From NCBI RefSeq assembly GCF_004000765.1, contig NZ_BILW01000002.1, forward strand, positions 310,001 to 374,000: DNA of 64,000 bases. Reading direction: 5' to 3'. Source of the stretch: Paenibacillus chondroitinus NBRC 15376 (GTDB lineage: Bacteria > Bacillota > Bacilli > Paenibacillales > NBRC-103111). The notes under the pieces were generated by a model. That model was not told the DNA's origin and ran no database searches. It was given only the letters and a program-made list of their open reading frames with translations. How positions within the stretch are numbered: the stretch's first letter is position 1; each line of letters opens with the position of its first letter. Positions 35,794-44,983 of the stretch are shown one piece after another. The translations under genes were made by a program, and so were the position numbers.

Positions 35794-37422
35794 TTACATT
35801 TCAATCATCACATGGTGCTGAGCATCAGAATCTTTGGCGGATTGCTGCTCGGCTGCCTCACTTTTCTTTTTCTTCCGCATAAAAATGACCAAGACGATCG
35901 CAATGAAAGCAGGAACCGCAGATACCATTAAGGTGTCAGCAATCGCTCTTGTCAAAGCCTCTTTCTGTACGAGTCCATATAAAACGCCGATAACACCGCC
36001 GGAAGCTGAACTCGCGTCCGTTCCGAGTTCTAAGTAACGATGAACGACATTTGTCTGAAAATCAGCATACGCAGGCGTATTCGTAGAAATGGATTCATTG
36101 AATCTTACTCCAAACTGCGTAGATTTGTTATTCATAATACTGGTCAGCAAGGCGATACCAAGCGATGCCATTACGTTACGCACAACGTTGGATACGGAGG
36201 AAGCTCTGCCGATCAAATGATTGGGCAACGTATTCATCCCGGCTGAAGACAGCGGCATCATACACAAACCGATACCAATCCCACGGATAACAAGCAAACC
36301 GCTAATCCAATGTGTAGACGTTTGCTGCGAAAGAACATGCATTTCCAGCGTTGTAAAACCAATAATAGCCAAACCTACGATACTTAGAGGTACGACGCCG
36401 TATTTGGAAACAAGTTTCCCTGCAACTGGCATCATGAAAGCCATGGCGATCGACTGCGGCATCATGACTAACCCTGTCTGCATAGGCGTCAGCCCCGTTA
36501 CATTTTGCAGAAAAATTGGCATCATATAGATCCCGCCCTGCATGGAAATCATAACGAAACTTGAAGCTGCCAAGCTGATCGTAAAGACGGAGTTTTTAAA
36601 CAAGCGAAAATCCATAATCGGATTATCTTTACCCAACTCGATATAAACTAATAGAATAAAACAGGAAATAGAGATGAAGAACAAACTAACGATATAGAAG
36701 GAAGTCCACCCGTCTGCTTGACCGTCCGTTAATGCAAGAAGCAGCGTGCTGAAAACAATCATACATAAGATACTGCCAACGTAATCAAATTTCAGCCCTG
36801 CACGTTTAGGCGTCTCTTTCAAGATAATCAAACCAAGACCTACGGCAACAATCCCAATGGGAACGTTGATGTAAAATAAATAGCGCCAGCTGAAATTATC
36901 AATTAAATATCCGCTTAACGTTGGCCCCATCGCAGGAGCAGCCATCGCCGAAATCCCCCAGATCCCCATCGCTACTTGGATTTTGCTGCGAGGCATGATC
37001 TGGTAAAGCATGGCCATCCCGACCGGCATAATAAAGCCGCCGCCAAGTCCTTGAATAATTCGGAAAATAATAAGACTCGTGTCGCTCCAAGCGATCCCGC
37101 ATAATACCGAACCGACGATAAACGCGCTCACCGTGGTCAGAAACGTTGTTTTGTAACCGAATCGGTCCGCCAAGAAGCCACCCATCGGAACAACGACAGC
37201 TGAAGCGAGCATATATCCCGTAACAACCCATTCGATTTCCGTAGATGTTGAACCGAATACAGCCATCAGTTTCGGTATCGCAACGTTCATTAAACTATTG
37301 TCCAAAATGGCTAGAAATGTGCCTAGAATGAGTACTAACAGTGCTAACCACTGGTAGACTGTAATCTGCTCCTCTTTTTGCTCAACTGCCGGAGTAGCTG
37401 TATCTGCCGTTGTTGTTGACAT
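35794..37422 (-). CDS. DHA2-family MFS multidrug transporter (EmrB-like)
   Basis: A proton-driven exporter of 542 residues with 14 predicted membrane helices, as in EmrB/QacA. Motif A is GGFLADRFGYK and the antiporter motif C region is GLGGGFIMPVG. LDNSLMNVAIPKL is the typical DHA2 first helix. AGGAGG lies eight bases before the ATG. It follows two adaptor genes and probably exports a toxic hydrophobic compound. Confidence 0.93.
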   Translation of the reverse strand: MSTTTADTATPAVEQKEEQITVYQWLALLVLILGTFLAILDNSLMNVAIPKLMAVFGSTSTEIEWVVTGYMLASAVVVPMGGFLADRFGYKTTFLTTVSAFIVGSVLCGIAWSDTSLIIFRIIQGLGGGFIMPVGMAMLYQIMPRSKIQVAMGIWGISAMAAPAMGPTLSGYLIDNFSWRYLFYINVPIGIVAVGLGLIILKETPKRAGLKFDYVGSILCMIVFSTLLLALTDGQADGWTSFYIVSLFFISISCFILLVYIELGKDNPIMDFRLFKNSVFTISLAASSFVMISMQGGIYMMPIFLQNVTGLTPMQTGLVMMPQSIAMAFMMPVAGKLVSKYGVVPLSIVGLAIIGFTTLEMHVLSQQTSTHWISGLLVIRGIGIGLCMMPLSSAGMNTLPNHLIGRASSVSNVVRNVMASLGIALLTSIMNNKSTQFGVRFNESISTNTPAYADFQTNVVHRYLELGTDASSASGGVIGVLYGLVQKEALTRAIADTLMVSAVPAFIAIVLVIFMRKKKKSEAAEQQSAKDSDAQHHVMIEM

Positions 37423-37436
37423 TGTAGCAGCCTCCT

Positions 37437-38753
37437 TTACTCGGCATGAACCTTAGCTCCGTCTGTCAGCTTGTCACCCGGGTTCAAGACGATTTTATCT
37501 CCCGGTTTCAGAGCCGAGTCTCCTTTAAGGTATACCCAATCCTGATTCTTGTCTTCGGTCTGAAGAACAACGGATTGCACGGCGTCACCGTTAAGTTTGA
37601 AAGCGACGGATTTCCCATCTTTTTGAACTAGCGCTACTTTAGGCACTTCAACGCGACTTTCGCTGCTGCTGCCTCCGAAATCAACACTTGCTACAGCACC
37701 TGCATGCAACGTTCCATCCGGGTTGTTTACTGTCAACTTAACCGGAAATGTATTATTATTCGTGTCAGATACCGGGCTTACAAAGGAAACCGTTCCTTCA
37801 AATGTTTTACCAGGAACACTAGGGACAACAACGTTACCTTTGCCACCTTCCTTGATCGAATTGATCATTCCTTCAGGTACGCTAACTTCAACTTTCACTT
37901 TGTCTACATTTACAACGGTCAATAAAGCAGCGCCCGCTTGCGCCATTTCTCCTGCGTTTACGTTCTTTTTAACAATGACGCCATCGATGGGAGATACGAC
38001 TCCCGCATTTTTCACTGCAATCTGAACGAGATTTAGTGCAGCTTGTTTAGCAGTAACATCGGCTTTTAATTGTTCTAACGTATTTGCTGTTGCACCTTCT
38101 CTGAGCAAACCAAGTTTCGCTTCAGCCGCAGTCAATTGCGCATTCGCAGCCTGTTGTTGTGAAAGGGCAGCATCATTGGCTGACTTGGCCTTTTCATAAT
38201 CAAGCGTTACTTTATCCAATTCATCCGAAGTTACATCGCCTTGGTCATAAAAGTTCTTAGCATGATTGTAGCCTTTGGTCACAAGATCATAGGCTGCTTG
38301 CGCTTGCGCTACCCCTGCTTTCGCTTGGTTAACTGCTGCTTTGGCTTGATCAACGCCTGACATTGCCGCCTGCACATCCTGCGAGCGGGCACCGGCTTCC
38401 GTATCAGCCAATTTGGCTTGCGAAGCCGTTAGTCCTGCTTGCGCTTGATCCAACTGCTGGAGCAAATCTTCCGTATCAAGCTGCACAAGCAGATCGCCCT
38501 TTTTCACTTTTGCGCCTTCTTCAACGGAAACTGCGGCAATTTTACCGCCAATTTTGGACACGACTTGAACGGTTTGATCCGATGCCAGTTTACCGCTTGC
38601 GCCTACGGCATTCGCGCTGTTGATCGTAATCACCTTGACAGAAGGTACGGATGACTGCACAGTAGTAGCCGACGAGGATGTACAACCGCTCGCAAGTATC
38701 ATGGAACCGGCCAGAACACTTAAAGATATAACGACGTTAAGATGTTTTTTCAT
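37437..38753 (-). CDS. HlyD/RND-type adaptor lipoprotein
   Basis: A membrane fusion protein of 438 residues anchored as a lipoprotein (LASGCTSS). It has split biotinyl-lipoyl halves (AAVSVEEGAKVKKGDLLVQLDTE in part, and GVVSPIDGVIVKKNVNAGEMAQAG in part), a long alanine-glutamine-rich coiled coil at about 105-250, and a C-terminal beta-barrel. The ATG with AAGGA six bases before it is preferred over a TTG two codons upstream. It has the full adaptor layout, unlike the shorter adaptor just upstream. Confidence 0.9.
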   Translation of the reverse strand: MKKHLNVVISLSVLAGSMILASGCTSSSATTVQSSVPSVKVITINSANAVGASGKLASDQTVQVVSKIGGKIAAVSVEEGAKVKKGDLLVQLDTEDLLQQLDQAQAGLTASQAKLADTEAGARSQDVQAAMSGVDQAKAAVNQAKAGVAQAQAAYDLVTKGYNHAKNFYDQGDVTSDELDKVTLDYEKAKSANDAALSQQQAANAQLTAAEAKLGLLREGATANTLEQLKADVTAKQAALNLVQIAVKNAGVVSPIDGVIVKKNVNAGEMAQAGAALLTVVNVDKVKVEVSVPEGMINSIKEGGKGNVVVPSVPGKTFEGTVSFVSPVSDTNNNTFPVKLTVNNPDGTLHAGAVASVDFGGSSSESRVEVPKVALVQKDGKSVAFKLNGDAVQSVVLQTEDKNQDWVYLKGDSALKPGDKIVLNPGDKLTDGAKVHAE

Positions 38754-38762
38754 GGGCAATCC

Positions 38763-39422
38763 TTACTCCCCTTTGATATGGATTTTGATCGAAGCATTCA
38801 TTCCTGGCGCTAGATCCAATCCTTTATTATCGTCTATAGAAATTTTTACACTCATTCTTTGTGTTACTTTGGTGAAATTCCCGCTTGAACTTGTTGTTGG
38901 AAGCAAAGAGAACGTGGACGCTGTCGCTTGACCAATCTCCATTACTTTCCCTTGAAATTCCGTTTTGCCATATGTATCGACATCAAATGTTACCACTTGC
39001 CCCACATGGACTTTTTTGATCTTCGTTTCATCGATATCTGCGGATACGAAAAGCGCATTTTTATCCACAATCATGGCTACCGATTGCCCAGGAGCCACGA
39101 CTTCGCCGACCTTGGCAGAAGTTTGAATGACCGTTCCGCTAATCGGAGCACGCAGTGATGCTTGATCTAATAAGCTATTGGATAAGTTCGTAATATCCTG
39201 CTGCCCAACGATTTGGTCCGCCACAACCGTATCGCCCATCTTAATGCCCAGCGTATTGATTTTGCCGGAAATTCGAGGCATGACACGGTAAATATCCGCA
39301 GAGATACGGGCATTGTCCGTCGCTACATAGTTAGCGCCTTGATACCAGTAATAACTGCCGATAAAGGCTCCGCTAAGCACAATAACAGCCAGAATAACAA
39401 TTAAAATTAATTTACGTTTCAT
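38763..39422 (-). CDS. Short EmrA-like adaptor
   Basis: A 219-residue HlyD-family protein with one N-terminal membrane helix (4-26). It has the lipoyl half-motifs ATDNARISADIYRVMPRISG (in part) and LRAPISGTVIQTSAKVGEVV (in part), then a beta-barrel. The coiled coil that separates the lipoyl halves in usual EmrA (330-390 residues) is almost absent. The ATG overlaps the marR stop (ATGA). It is probably the adaptor of the EmrB-like pump. Confidence 0.88.
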   Translation of the reverse strand: MKRKLILIVILAVIVLSGAFIGSYYWYQGANYVATDNARISADIYRVMPRISGKINTLGIKMGDTVVADQIVGQQDITNLSNSLLDQASLRAPISGTVIQTSAKVGEVVAPGQSVAMIVDKNALFVSADIDETKIKKVHVGQVVTFDVDTYGKTEFQGKVMEIGQATASTFSLLPTTSSSGNFTKVTQRMSVKISIDDNKGLDLAPGMNASIKIHIKGE

Positions 39423-39862
39423 TCCGTTCCCTCCAGCTTTTTCTCCAAATGTTTAATCAGTGTACCCACTACTTCTTTGCAAGTCGCAATCTGCTCGGGT
39501 GTAAAGACGTTTTCTAGACCTGCATAAAACTCATTATTCATCGTCTCGACCTTCGATTTCTTCATTTGTTGGCAGAAATCCGTCGTACCGATCCAGACCA
39601 CCCTGCGATCTTGTTCATCTCTTTTGCGTTCCACCATCCCATCACGTTCAAGCCTGTCGACAATACCCGACACAGTGCTATTGCTAAGTTGCACAGACTG
39701 GGCAAGGTCACCAAGCTTTCTAGGTTGCTTCTGAAACAATTCACGCAAGATAAATAACTGAGGTCCTGTAAGCTCTTCCCGCTGAAGTTCTCGATACAGT
39801 AAAGAAGCCCGTACTTTATGCAGCCTCGTAAGTTCAGCCACAAGTTCTTTAACCTCTTCCAA
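39419..39862 (-). CDS. MarR family repressor
   Basis: A 147-residue winged-helix regulator with the recognition segment LAQSVQLSNSTVSGIVDRLERDG and the wing MVERKRDEQDRRV. The start is TTG with AGGGGGG upstream. It heads the efflux operon. A perfect palindrome between its -10 box and its start codon is the likely autoregulatory site. Effectors are probably the exported compounds. Confidence 0.92.
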   Translation of the reverse strand: MEEVKELVAELTRLHKVRASLLYRELQREELTGPQLFILRELFQKQPRKLGDLAQSVQLSNSTVSGIVDRLERDGMVERKRDEQDRRVVWIGTTDFCQQMKKSKVETMNNEFYAGLENVFTPEQIATCKEVVGTLIKHLEKKLEGTE

Positions 39863-39889
39863 AACGCGCCCCCCCTACACACCAAAATC

Positions 39890-39903
39890 TTTCGTATACG
39901 AAA
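39890..39903. promoter_or_regulatory. MarR operator (TTTCGTATACGAAA)
   Basis: A perfect 14-bp palindrome 28 bases upstream of the marR start and about 17 bases downstream of a TATGAT -10 candidate at 39920-39925 (minus). The position fits repression of initiation by the operon-encoded MarR. A good -35 was not found. Confidence 0.65.
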
Positions 39904-40280
39904 TATTGTGACATCACACATCATACCACGCTTTTATGAAACTGGATATATGTAGAATTGCAATTTATAAAAACCCCTTCTAGGAGCTAAAAACCTATGT
40001 TTTAAAGCTTATGAGGGAGGAAAACGAATGGAGATTTGAAGTATTTCACATTATCTGCTTGAAAATAGCAAAAGCTCAGCTTGAAGTAATTTTCGCTGAA
40101 ACGCTTTCATTTTCACTCTGCCAATCCTGGCATTTCAACGCGGTTAGAATCGTTTGAAGTGGAAATTGCGATTTGATGGAACTGTGGATCCTTGAGTAAA
40201 GGAATGTGGAATACGTGACAGCCTGGCAGGCTTTCTCGGAAGGGGTAAAAGATTTTATGGTTGTGCGGGGGAAGCTTTGC

Positions 40281-40468
40281 TACTTTAGCGGCGACAAAAA
40301 ACGTTACGGCGTGTCGTGGGCGTGGATTGGGGTTTCTCGCAGAATTTAAGCTTGTTCTACAATGCTAACGAGTGCAGTTTGTAGCTACGTTAGCGACATA
40401 AAACAACGTTACAGCATGTCTTTGTGGTGGAAGGCAGCTGCGGCGAGCACTTAAGCAGGTTCTAGGTA
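40281..40468 (+). repeat. Two diverged copies of an ~83-bp direct repeat
   Basis: Copy 1 starts TACTTTAGCGGCGACAAAAA and copy 2 starts TACGTTAGCGACATAAAACA, 105 bases later. Both continue with ACGTTACrGCrTGTC and both end with a TTAAGC.-GTTCTA block. The copies lie in a non-coding region of about 860 bases (39863-40723). No gene was seen there. Confidence 0.6.
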
Positions 40469-40479
40469 CTTTTGAAGGT

Positions 40480-40668
40480 GCGAGAAAGCCTAATAGGCTT
40501 TCTCGCAATGAATTGCCGGATTTTACGACTACGAGACGAATTTTTTGACCTTCTCGCCAGAGATATGGCGGAATTATGCCTATATTGCAATGCGAGACGG
40601 CCTTTTTAGTACTCTCATTTGGGAATAGGAGATTTTACGACTGCGAGACGGCCTATTTAGCTTTCTCA
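40480..40668 (+). repeat. Four tandem CGAGA hairpin repeats
   Basis: Units begin CGAGA at 40481, 40532, 40593 and 40644 (spacing 51, 61 and 51) and each ends in a TCTCg/a. The first is a perfect inverted repeat, GCGAGAAAGCCT with AGGCTTTCTCGC. The linkers share GATTTTACGACTrC. A related AGGCTTTCTCG end lies at about 40228-40238. The units are too uneven for CRISPR. Confidence 0.6.
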
Positions 40669-40723
40669 GCTAGAGTCGGGGGGGGGAGTGGTTACATTAG
40701 CCACGTAAATAGCCCCCCTCGCG

Positions 40724-41653
40724 CTACTCCTGTGAATCCCGCCCCTTCTCAAAGAGAGCAAACAACGCCAATTTCGCGTAAAAATCCTCCAAAATAAATC
40801 GGGAATCCACACTCCGATAGACACGGATTTTACGGTTGCCCGGCTTCGCGATATAGCGCATTTCGGCGTCTACATTCGGCGCTTCGATCAACTCATAATC
40901 GAACCTTTGCTCCTCGAGCAGCAGAGAAACGGCCGGCGAATCGCCGAGCACCCAAGTCTCCCCTTTCGGCCACTGCGGGCGATGCCCGTTGTTCATATTG
41001 TGATTGACGAGATAATCATACAAATAGCTGCCGATGCGGCCATGAGGACGAACCTTTACAGCAAGCTCGGCGAGGCTAACGCGCACCATTTCGTACACAT
41101 TTTTAGGAACCTGCCATAGCGGAATCGGCGAATTGAAAACGACATTCACTGCGTCGACATCATTGGATAAATTAAATTCATCATGTCCCTCAGGATACGC
41201 ACCTCCGCCGATCCAAACGGCGATAAGCCGATCCGCAATGCGCGGCTCCTGCAAATAAGCGCTGGCCAGATCGGTTAACGGCCCTTGAAAAGTGACGAAT
41301 AAAGGCCTCGGATCGTCCTTCATCGCTTCGTCAATAATGAGTTGACTGCCTTCCGAAGGCACGGGTGTATGCACGTCAGGAATTTTGTGCGGAGCACCCC
41401 GATAGACGCCATATTGCTCTCTCATCCCCATGAGCTGGAGCACGTGCTCCACTTCCTCATAGGATTCTTCCATCGGAGCGGCGCTTCTTGGACCGAAGTG
41501 GGCACCGATAAAGCCTTTGATTTGTAAGCGTTGTGATAAAATCGCATGCACAATCGCGTATTGATCGTCCGCTTCACATTTGGCATCGGTATTGATAATG
41601 ACACGAACCTGCTTTTGCTCTGGAACCTCATACGGCATAAAATGATGCGGCAT
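40724..41653 (-). CDS. Nucleoside hydrolase-like protein
   Basis: A 309-residue protein of the inosine-uridine nucleoside hydrolase fold. The Ca2+-binding N-terminal motif, usually DTDxxxDD, is changed here to NTDAKCEADDQYAI, keeping the last two aspartates. GPLTDLASAYL and NLSNDVDAVNVVF are the other family blocks. It may cleave an N- or O-glycosidic bond to a pentose; the changed first aspartate leaves the reaction open. AGGAGAG precedes the ATG. It is the last gene of the sugar cassette, 23 bases after the kinase. Confidence 0.82.
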   Translation of the reverse strand: MPHHFMPYEVPEQKQVRVIINTDAKCEADDQYAIVHAILSQRLQIKGFIGAHFGPRSAAPMEESYEEVEHVLQLMGMREQYGVYRGAPHKIPDVHTPVPSEGSQLIIDEAMKDDPRPLFVTFQGPLTDLASAYLQEPRIADRLIAVWIGGGAYPEGHDEFNLSNDVDAVNVVFNSPIPLWQVPKNVYEMVRVSLAELAVKVRPHGRIGSYLYDYLVNHNMNNGHRPQWPKGETWVLGDSPAVSLLLEEQRFDYELIEAPNVDAEMRYIAKPGNRKIRVYRSVDSRFILEDFYAKLALFALFEKGRDSQE

Positions 41654-41676
41654 TTATGTTCTCTCCTTTTTTGCAA

Positions 41677-43176
41677 CTAAGCATTCCGGGTTAATACCGA
41701 GGAAACGGCCTTTTGCCAGCCTGAACAATGGGCTTCGCGCAGTTCCGGCCGCATTTTCGGCTGATACGATATAGCTCCTTCTCGGGCTGTACCTATCGCT
41801 TCTAGTGAAGGCCAAAAGCCGATTCCGACACCGCCCAAATAAGCGGAGCCTAGCGCGGACAATTCCGCAATTTCCGATTTCACGACCCTTTTACCTAACA
41901 AATCAGCTTGGAATTGCATTAACTTTACATTATCAGAAGCACCGCCGTCTGCCCGCAGTTCTTGCAGCGCAACGGCCGTTTCATTTTCCATCAGTTTAAC
42001 AGCGTCGTGTACTTGAAAAGCAATGCTTTCAATGGCAGCCCGAATGATGTGCGCTTTCGTCGTCCCCCGATTCATGCCCGTGATGGATGCTCTGGCATAA
42101 GAGTCCCAGTAAGGCGCGCCAAGCCCGACGAATGCCGGCACCAAATATACGCCTTCACTATCCGGCGTGTGCTCAAGCATCATCTCCATCTCCTCGAACG
42201 TACGAAACAAGCCCAAATTATCCCGAACCCAGGTCAAACTGTCACCTGAAGTGCGGATAACAGCTTCAACGGCATAAGTCACTTTGCCGCCTCTGCCCCA
42301 GGCAATAGCGCTCACAAGACCGTTGCCCGATGAAATCGGACTCTCGCCGACATTCATCAGCACGGAAGTACCTGTGCCGTAGGTGGCTTTCGCCATGCCG
42401 CTCTCAAAACACTGGTTGCCGAATAACGCTCCCTGCGAGTCGCCGATGACCCCCGTGATGGGAACACGGCAATCGCCGAATAATTCGCTATCTTCCGTGT
42501 AGCCAAAAATCTCATCCGAGCCCTTGACCTCGGGAAGAAGCTGCAGCGGCACGCCAAAGAGGCCGCATAACTCCTCATCCCACTGTAACGTGTGGATATT
42601 AAAAAGCGAGGTGCGGCTGGCGTTCGTGTAATCCGTTGCATGCGCCTTACCCCCGCTAAGCTTCCACAGCAGCCAGCTGTCGATTGTGCCTGCGAGCAGC
42701 TTGCCGTCGGCCAGCTTTTCGCGCACACCCTCGGCATGCTCCAGGATCCAGCCCCATTTCGCAGCGGAGAAATACGGATCGAGCATCAAGCCCGTTTTGC
42801 TGCGCACACTCTCCTCGTGTCCAGCCTGCTGATAGGCGGCGCACTGGTCAGCCGTTCGCTGGCACTGCCACACGATCGCGGCATGCACGGGAAGCCCTGT
42901 CGTTACATCCCACAACACGGCTGTCTCCCGTTGATTCGTGATCGTTAAGGCAGCTAAAGACTCCGGCCCGACTTCGGCTATCGCCAAAACTTCTTGCGCA
43001 GCGCGAATGCAATTTGCGTAAATTTCCATAGGATCGTGCTCGACCCAACCCGGACGGGGATAATACTGGCGATGCGGAATCGCGCTTTGAGCCGTTATCT
43101 GTCCTGCGCGGTCAATAATGAGCGCTTTCGTTCCTGATGTGCTTTGATCAATCGCGAGCAGATAGGATTTTTCCAT
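41677..43176 (-). CDS. FGGY-family carbohydrate kinase
   Basis: An ATP-dependent sugar or polyol kinase of 499 residues. The N-terminal FGGY domain has LAIDQSTSGTKALI and TITNQRETAVLWD. The C-terminal domain has YGTGTSVLMN, VPAFVGLGAPYWDSYARA (in part) and the ATP motif LRADGGASDN. The sequence is closest in feel to glycerol kinases, but the setting between transketolase and isomerase genes points to a ketose substrate. The second ATG is chosen because AGGAG is eight bases before it; the first is only two bases away. The start is four bases downstream of the transketolase stop. Confidence 0.88.
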   Translation of the reverse strand: MEKSYLLAIDQSTSGTKALIIDRAGQITAQSAIPHRQYYPRPGWVEHDPMEIYANCIRAAQEVLAIAEVGPESLAALTITNQRETAVLWDVTTGLPVHAAIVWQCQRTADQCAAYQQAGHEESVRSKTGLMLDPYFSAAKWGWILEHAEGVREKLADGKLLAGTIDSWLLWKLSGGKAHATDYTNASRTSLFNIHTLQWDEELCGLFGVPLQLLPEVKGSDEIFGYTEDSELFGDCRVPITGVIGDSQGALFGNQCFESGMAKATYGTGTSVLMNVGESPISSGNGLVSAIAWGRGGKVTYAVEAVIRTSGDSLTWVRDNLGLFRTFEEMEMMLEHTPDSEGVYLVPAFVGLGAPYWDSYARASITGMNRGTTKAHIIRAAIESIAFQVHDAVKLMENETAVALQELRADGGASDNVKLMQFQADLLGKRVVKSEIAELSALGSAYLGGVGIGFWPSLEAIGTAREGAISYQPKMRPELREAHCSGWQKAVSSVLTRNA

Positions 43177-43181
43177 CGTCA

Positions 43182-44123
43182 TTACTCCTGTCTGCCGAGC
43201 ATGTCAAGCGCCACACGCTTAAGATTGCTGCTGCTAATGCCATAATGGCCAAAAACCTCAGCCGTTTTCCCGGCAATCGCCGGTTCGTCCGGGATGCCGA
43301 TAATCCGCATCGGTACGGGCTGATGTTGAACGACCACTTCCGACACAGCTGCGCCAAGCCCGCCATGAATGCTGTGCTCTTCCACTGTGATGATGTGCCC
43401 GGTTTCCTTCGCCGCCTGAATAATGGCCTCCACATCCAGAGGTTTTATCGTGTGCATATTGATCACTCGGCAAGATACGCCCGCTTCCTTCAGGGCTTGA
43501 TGCGCATCCAGAGCCACGCGTACCGTTTCACCTGCCGCAATGATCGTTATGTCGCTGCCTTCGCGCATTTGCACGGATTTGCCGATGATGAATTCATAAT
43601 CGTCCGAATCATAAACATCTTCTACTGCGTTGCGGCCAATTCGCACATAAACGCCGCCTTCGTGCTGCACAAGCGCTTCCGTCATCCGCTTCGTTTCATG
43701 CCGATCAGCCGGCATTATCACTGCGATGCCCGGTATCGCCCGCATAACGGCTACGTCCTGTACGGAATGGTGGGACATGCCAAGCGCGCCGTAGCTGATG
43801 CCGCCACTAATTCCCACCAGCTTCACGTTCGTTGCCGAGTACGCTACGTCCACTTTGATTTGCTCAATGCTGCGCATGCTAAGGAAACAGGCCGGCGAGG
43901 TAACGAACGGCTTTTTGCCGCTGTGGGCAAGCCCGGCGGAAATCCCGACGATATTTTGCTCGGCGATGCCCACCTCAACGAATTGCTCCGGAAACGCTTT
44001 GGCGAAAGGCCCCATCGCCGCCGAACCCCGCGAATCGCTGGCAAGCACCATAATAGAGCGGTCATGCTGCGCCTTTTCGAGCAATGTCTCGCATATGACC
44101 TGCCGATTTGGAATGGTGTTCAT
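43182..44123 (-). CDS. Transketolase, C-terminal subunit
   Basis: The pyrimidine-binding and C-terminal part of a two-piece transketolase, 313 residues. FVEVGIAEQNIVGISAGLAHSG carries the catalytic glutamate of the TPP pyrimidine site (GIAEQN). The C-terminal domain has VINMHTIKPLD and VEEHSIHGGLG. The ATG is one base from the stop of the N-terminal subunit gene, with CAGGTGGG upstream, so the two must be made together. It forms an alpha2-beta2 type enzyme that moves two-carbon units between sugar phosphates. Confidence 0.92.
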   Translation of the reverse strand: MNTIPNRQVICETLLEKAQHDRSIMVLASDSRGSAAMGPFAKAFPEQFVEVGIAEQNIVGISAGLAHSGKKPFVTSPACFLSMRSIEQIKVDVAYSATNVKLVGISGGISYGALGMSHHSVQDVAVMRAIPGIAVIMPADRHETKRMTEALVQHEGGVYVRIGRNAVEDVYDSDDYEFIIGKSVQMREGSDITIIAAGETVRVALDAHQALKEAGVSCRVINMHTIKPLDVEAIIQAAKETGHIITVEEHSIHGGLGAAVSEVVVQHQPVPMRIIGIPDEPAIAGKTAEVFGHYGISSSNLKRVALDMLGRQE

Positions 44124-44124
44124 C

Positions 44125-44970
44125 TTAACCCACCTGCCCTTTCTGCTCGTAGTTGTCGAATGTGGCGGCGAGCTCTGCCAGAGCTTTCTCCAACTCAACC
44201 TGGTTAGGCACATGATGATGCCAGTGTGGAACATTTTCGGCAAAAGAAACACCTTTGCCCTTCACCGTATTTGCCATGACAAGCGTCGGTTTGCCATTTA
44301 TTGCAGGTACGGCCTCAAAAGCCTCGATCAAAGCCTGCATGTCGTTGCCGTCAATCGAAACAACATGCCAGCCAAAAGCCGCCCATTTATCCTCGAGGGG
44401 ATCCAAGCCCATAACGTCTTCCGTTGAGCCGCTGATCTGAAGGCGATTGCGGTCGATGATCCCAATCAAATTATCTAGCTTGTAGTGAGATCCTGCCATC
44501 GCGGCCTCCCATACCGAACCTTCCGCCTGCTCGCCGTCTCCCATAAGGCAGTAAGTTCGATAGGCAGCGCCGTCCTTTTTCGCGGCAAGCGCCATACCTA
44601 CAGCCACCGCAAGTCCATGGCCAAGCGCACCTGTATTCATCTCGATGCCCGGCACCTTATTGTTCGGGTGTCCGATGAGCTTCGTGCCGAATTTACTGAA
44701 GGTAGCCAGCTCCTCTTTCGGAAAAAAACCACGGTCAGCAAGGATTGACCATAGCGATTCCACCGAATGCCCCTTGCTCAAAATAAATCTGTCGCGATCT
44801 GCCGCCTTTGGCTTCGCAGGATCAATATTCATCACACGATAATAGAGTGCGGTTAAAATATCTGTATTGCTAAGTGAACCGCCCGTGTGGCCGGTTTGAG
44901 CCTGCGCAATCATTTGCAATAAATCCATCCTGATTTGCGTTGCTTTCGCTTGAAGCGCTGAGATTTCCAT
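44125..44970 (-). CDS. Transketolase, N-terminal subunit
   Basis: The diphosphate-binding part of the two-piece transketolase, 281 residues. It shows GHTGGSLSNTDILTALYY, SKGHS, TGALGHGLAVAVGMAL, and the TPP/Mg2+ motif GDGEQAEGSVWEAA...DRN. AAGGAGG lies four to five bases before the ATG. It follows the isomerase gene after 13 bases. Most bacteria keep the housekeeping transketolase as one protein of about 660 residues, so this split form is a dedicated pathway enzyme. Confidence 0.92.
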   Translation of the reverse strand: MEISALQAKATQIRMDLLQMIAQAQTGHTGGSLSNTDILTALYYRVMNIDPAKPKAADRDRFILSKGHSVESLWSILADRGFFPKEELATFSKFGTKLIGHPNNKVPGIEMNTGALGHGLAVAVGMALAAKKDGAAYRTYCLMGDGEQAEGSVWEAAMAGSHYKLDNLIGIIDRNRLQISGSTEDVMGLDPLEDKWAAFGWHVVSIDGNDMQALIEAFEAVPAINGKPTLVMANTVKGKGVSFAENVPHWHHHVPNQVELEKALAELAATFDNYEQKGQVG

Positions 44971-44983
44971 AAATCCTCCTTAT

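Noticed and set aside
40016-40036. ATG after GAGGGAGG near 40028
   Set aside because: The frame stops after three codons (ATG GAG ATT TGA); at most it is a gene remnant.
40480-40668. CRISPR-like array
   Set aside because: The four units are imperfect hairpins with unequal spacing (51, 61 and 51), their linkers share sequence, and there are no cas genes.
40576-40797. Small plus-strand frame of 73 codons
   Set aside because: It lies inside the hairpin repeats and overlaps the antisense of the nucleoside-hydrolase-like gene end; there is no binding site.
43137-44207. Long plus-strand frame of 356 codons opposite the transketolase genes
   Set aside because: It is fully antisense to two well-supported transketolase subunits, is histidine- and arginine-rich, and has no recognisable domain.
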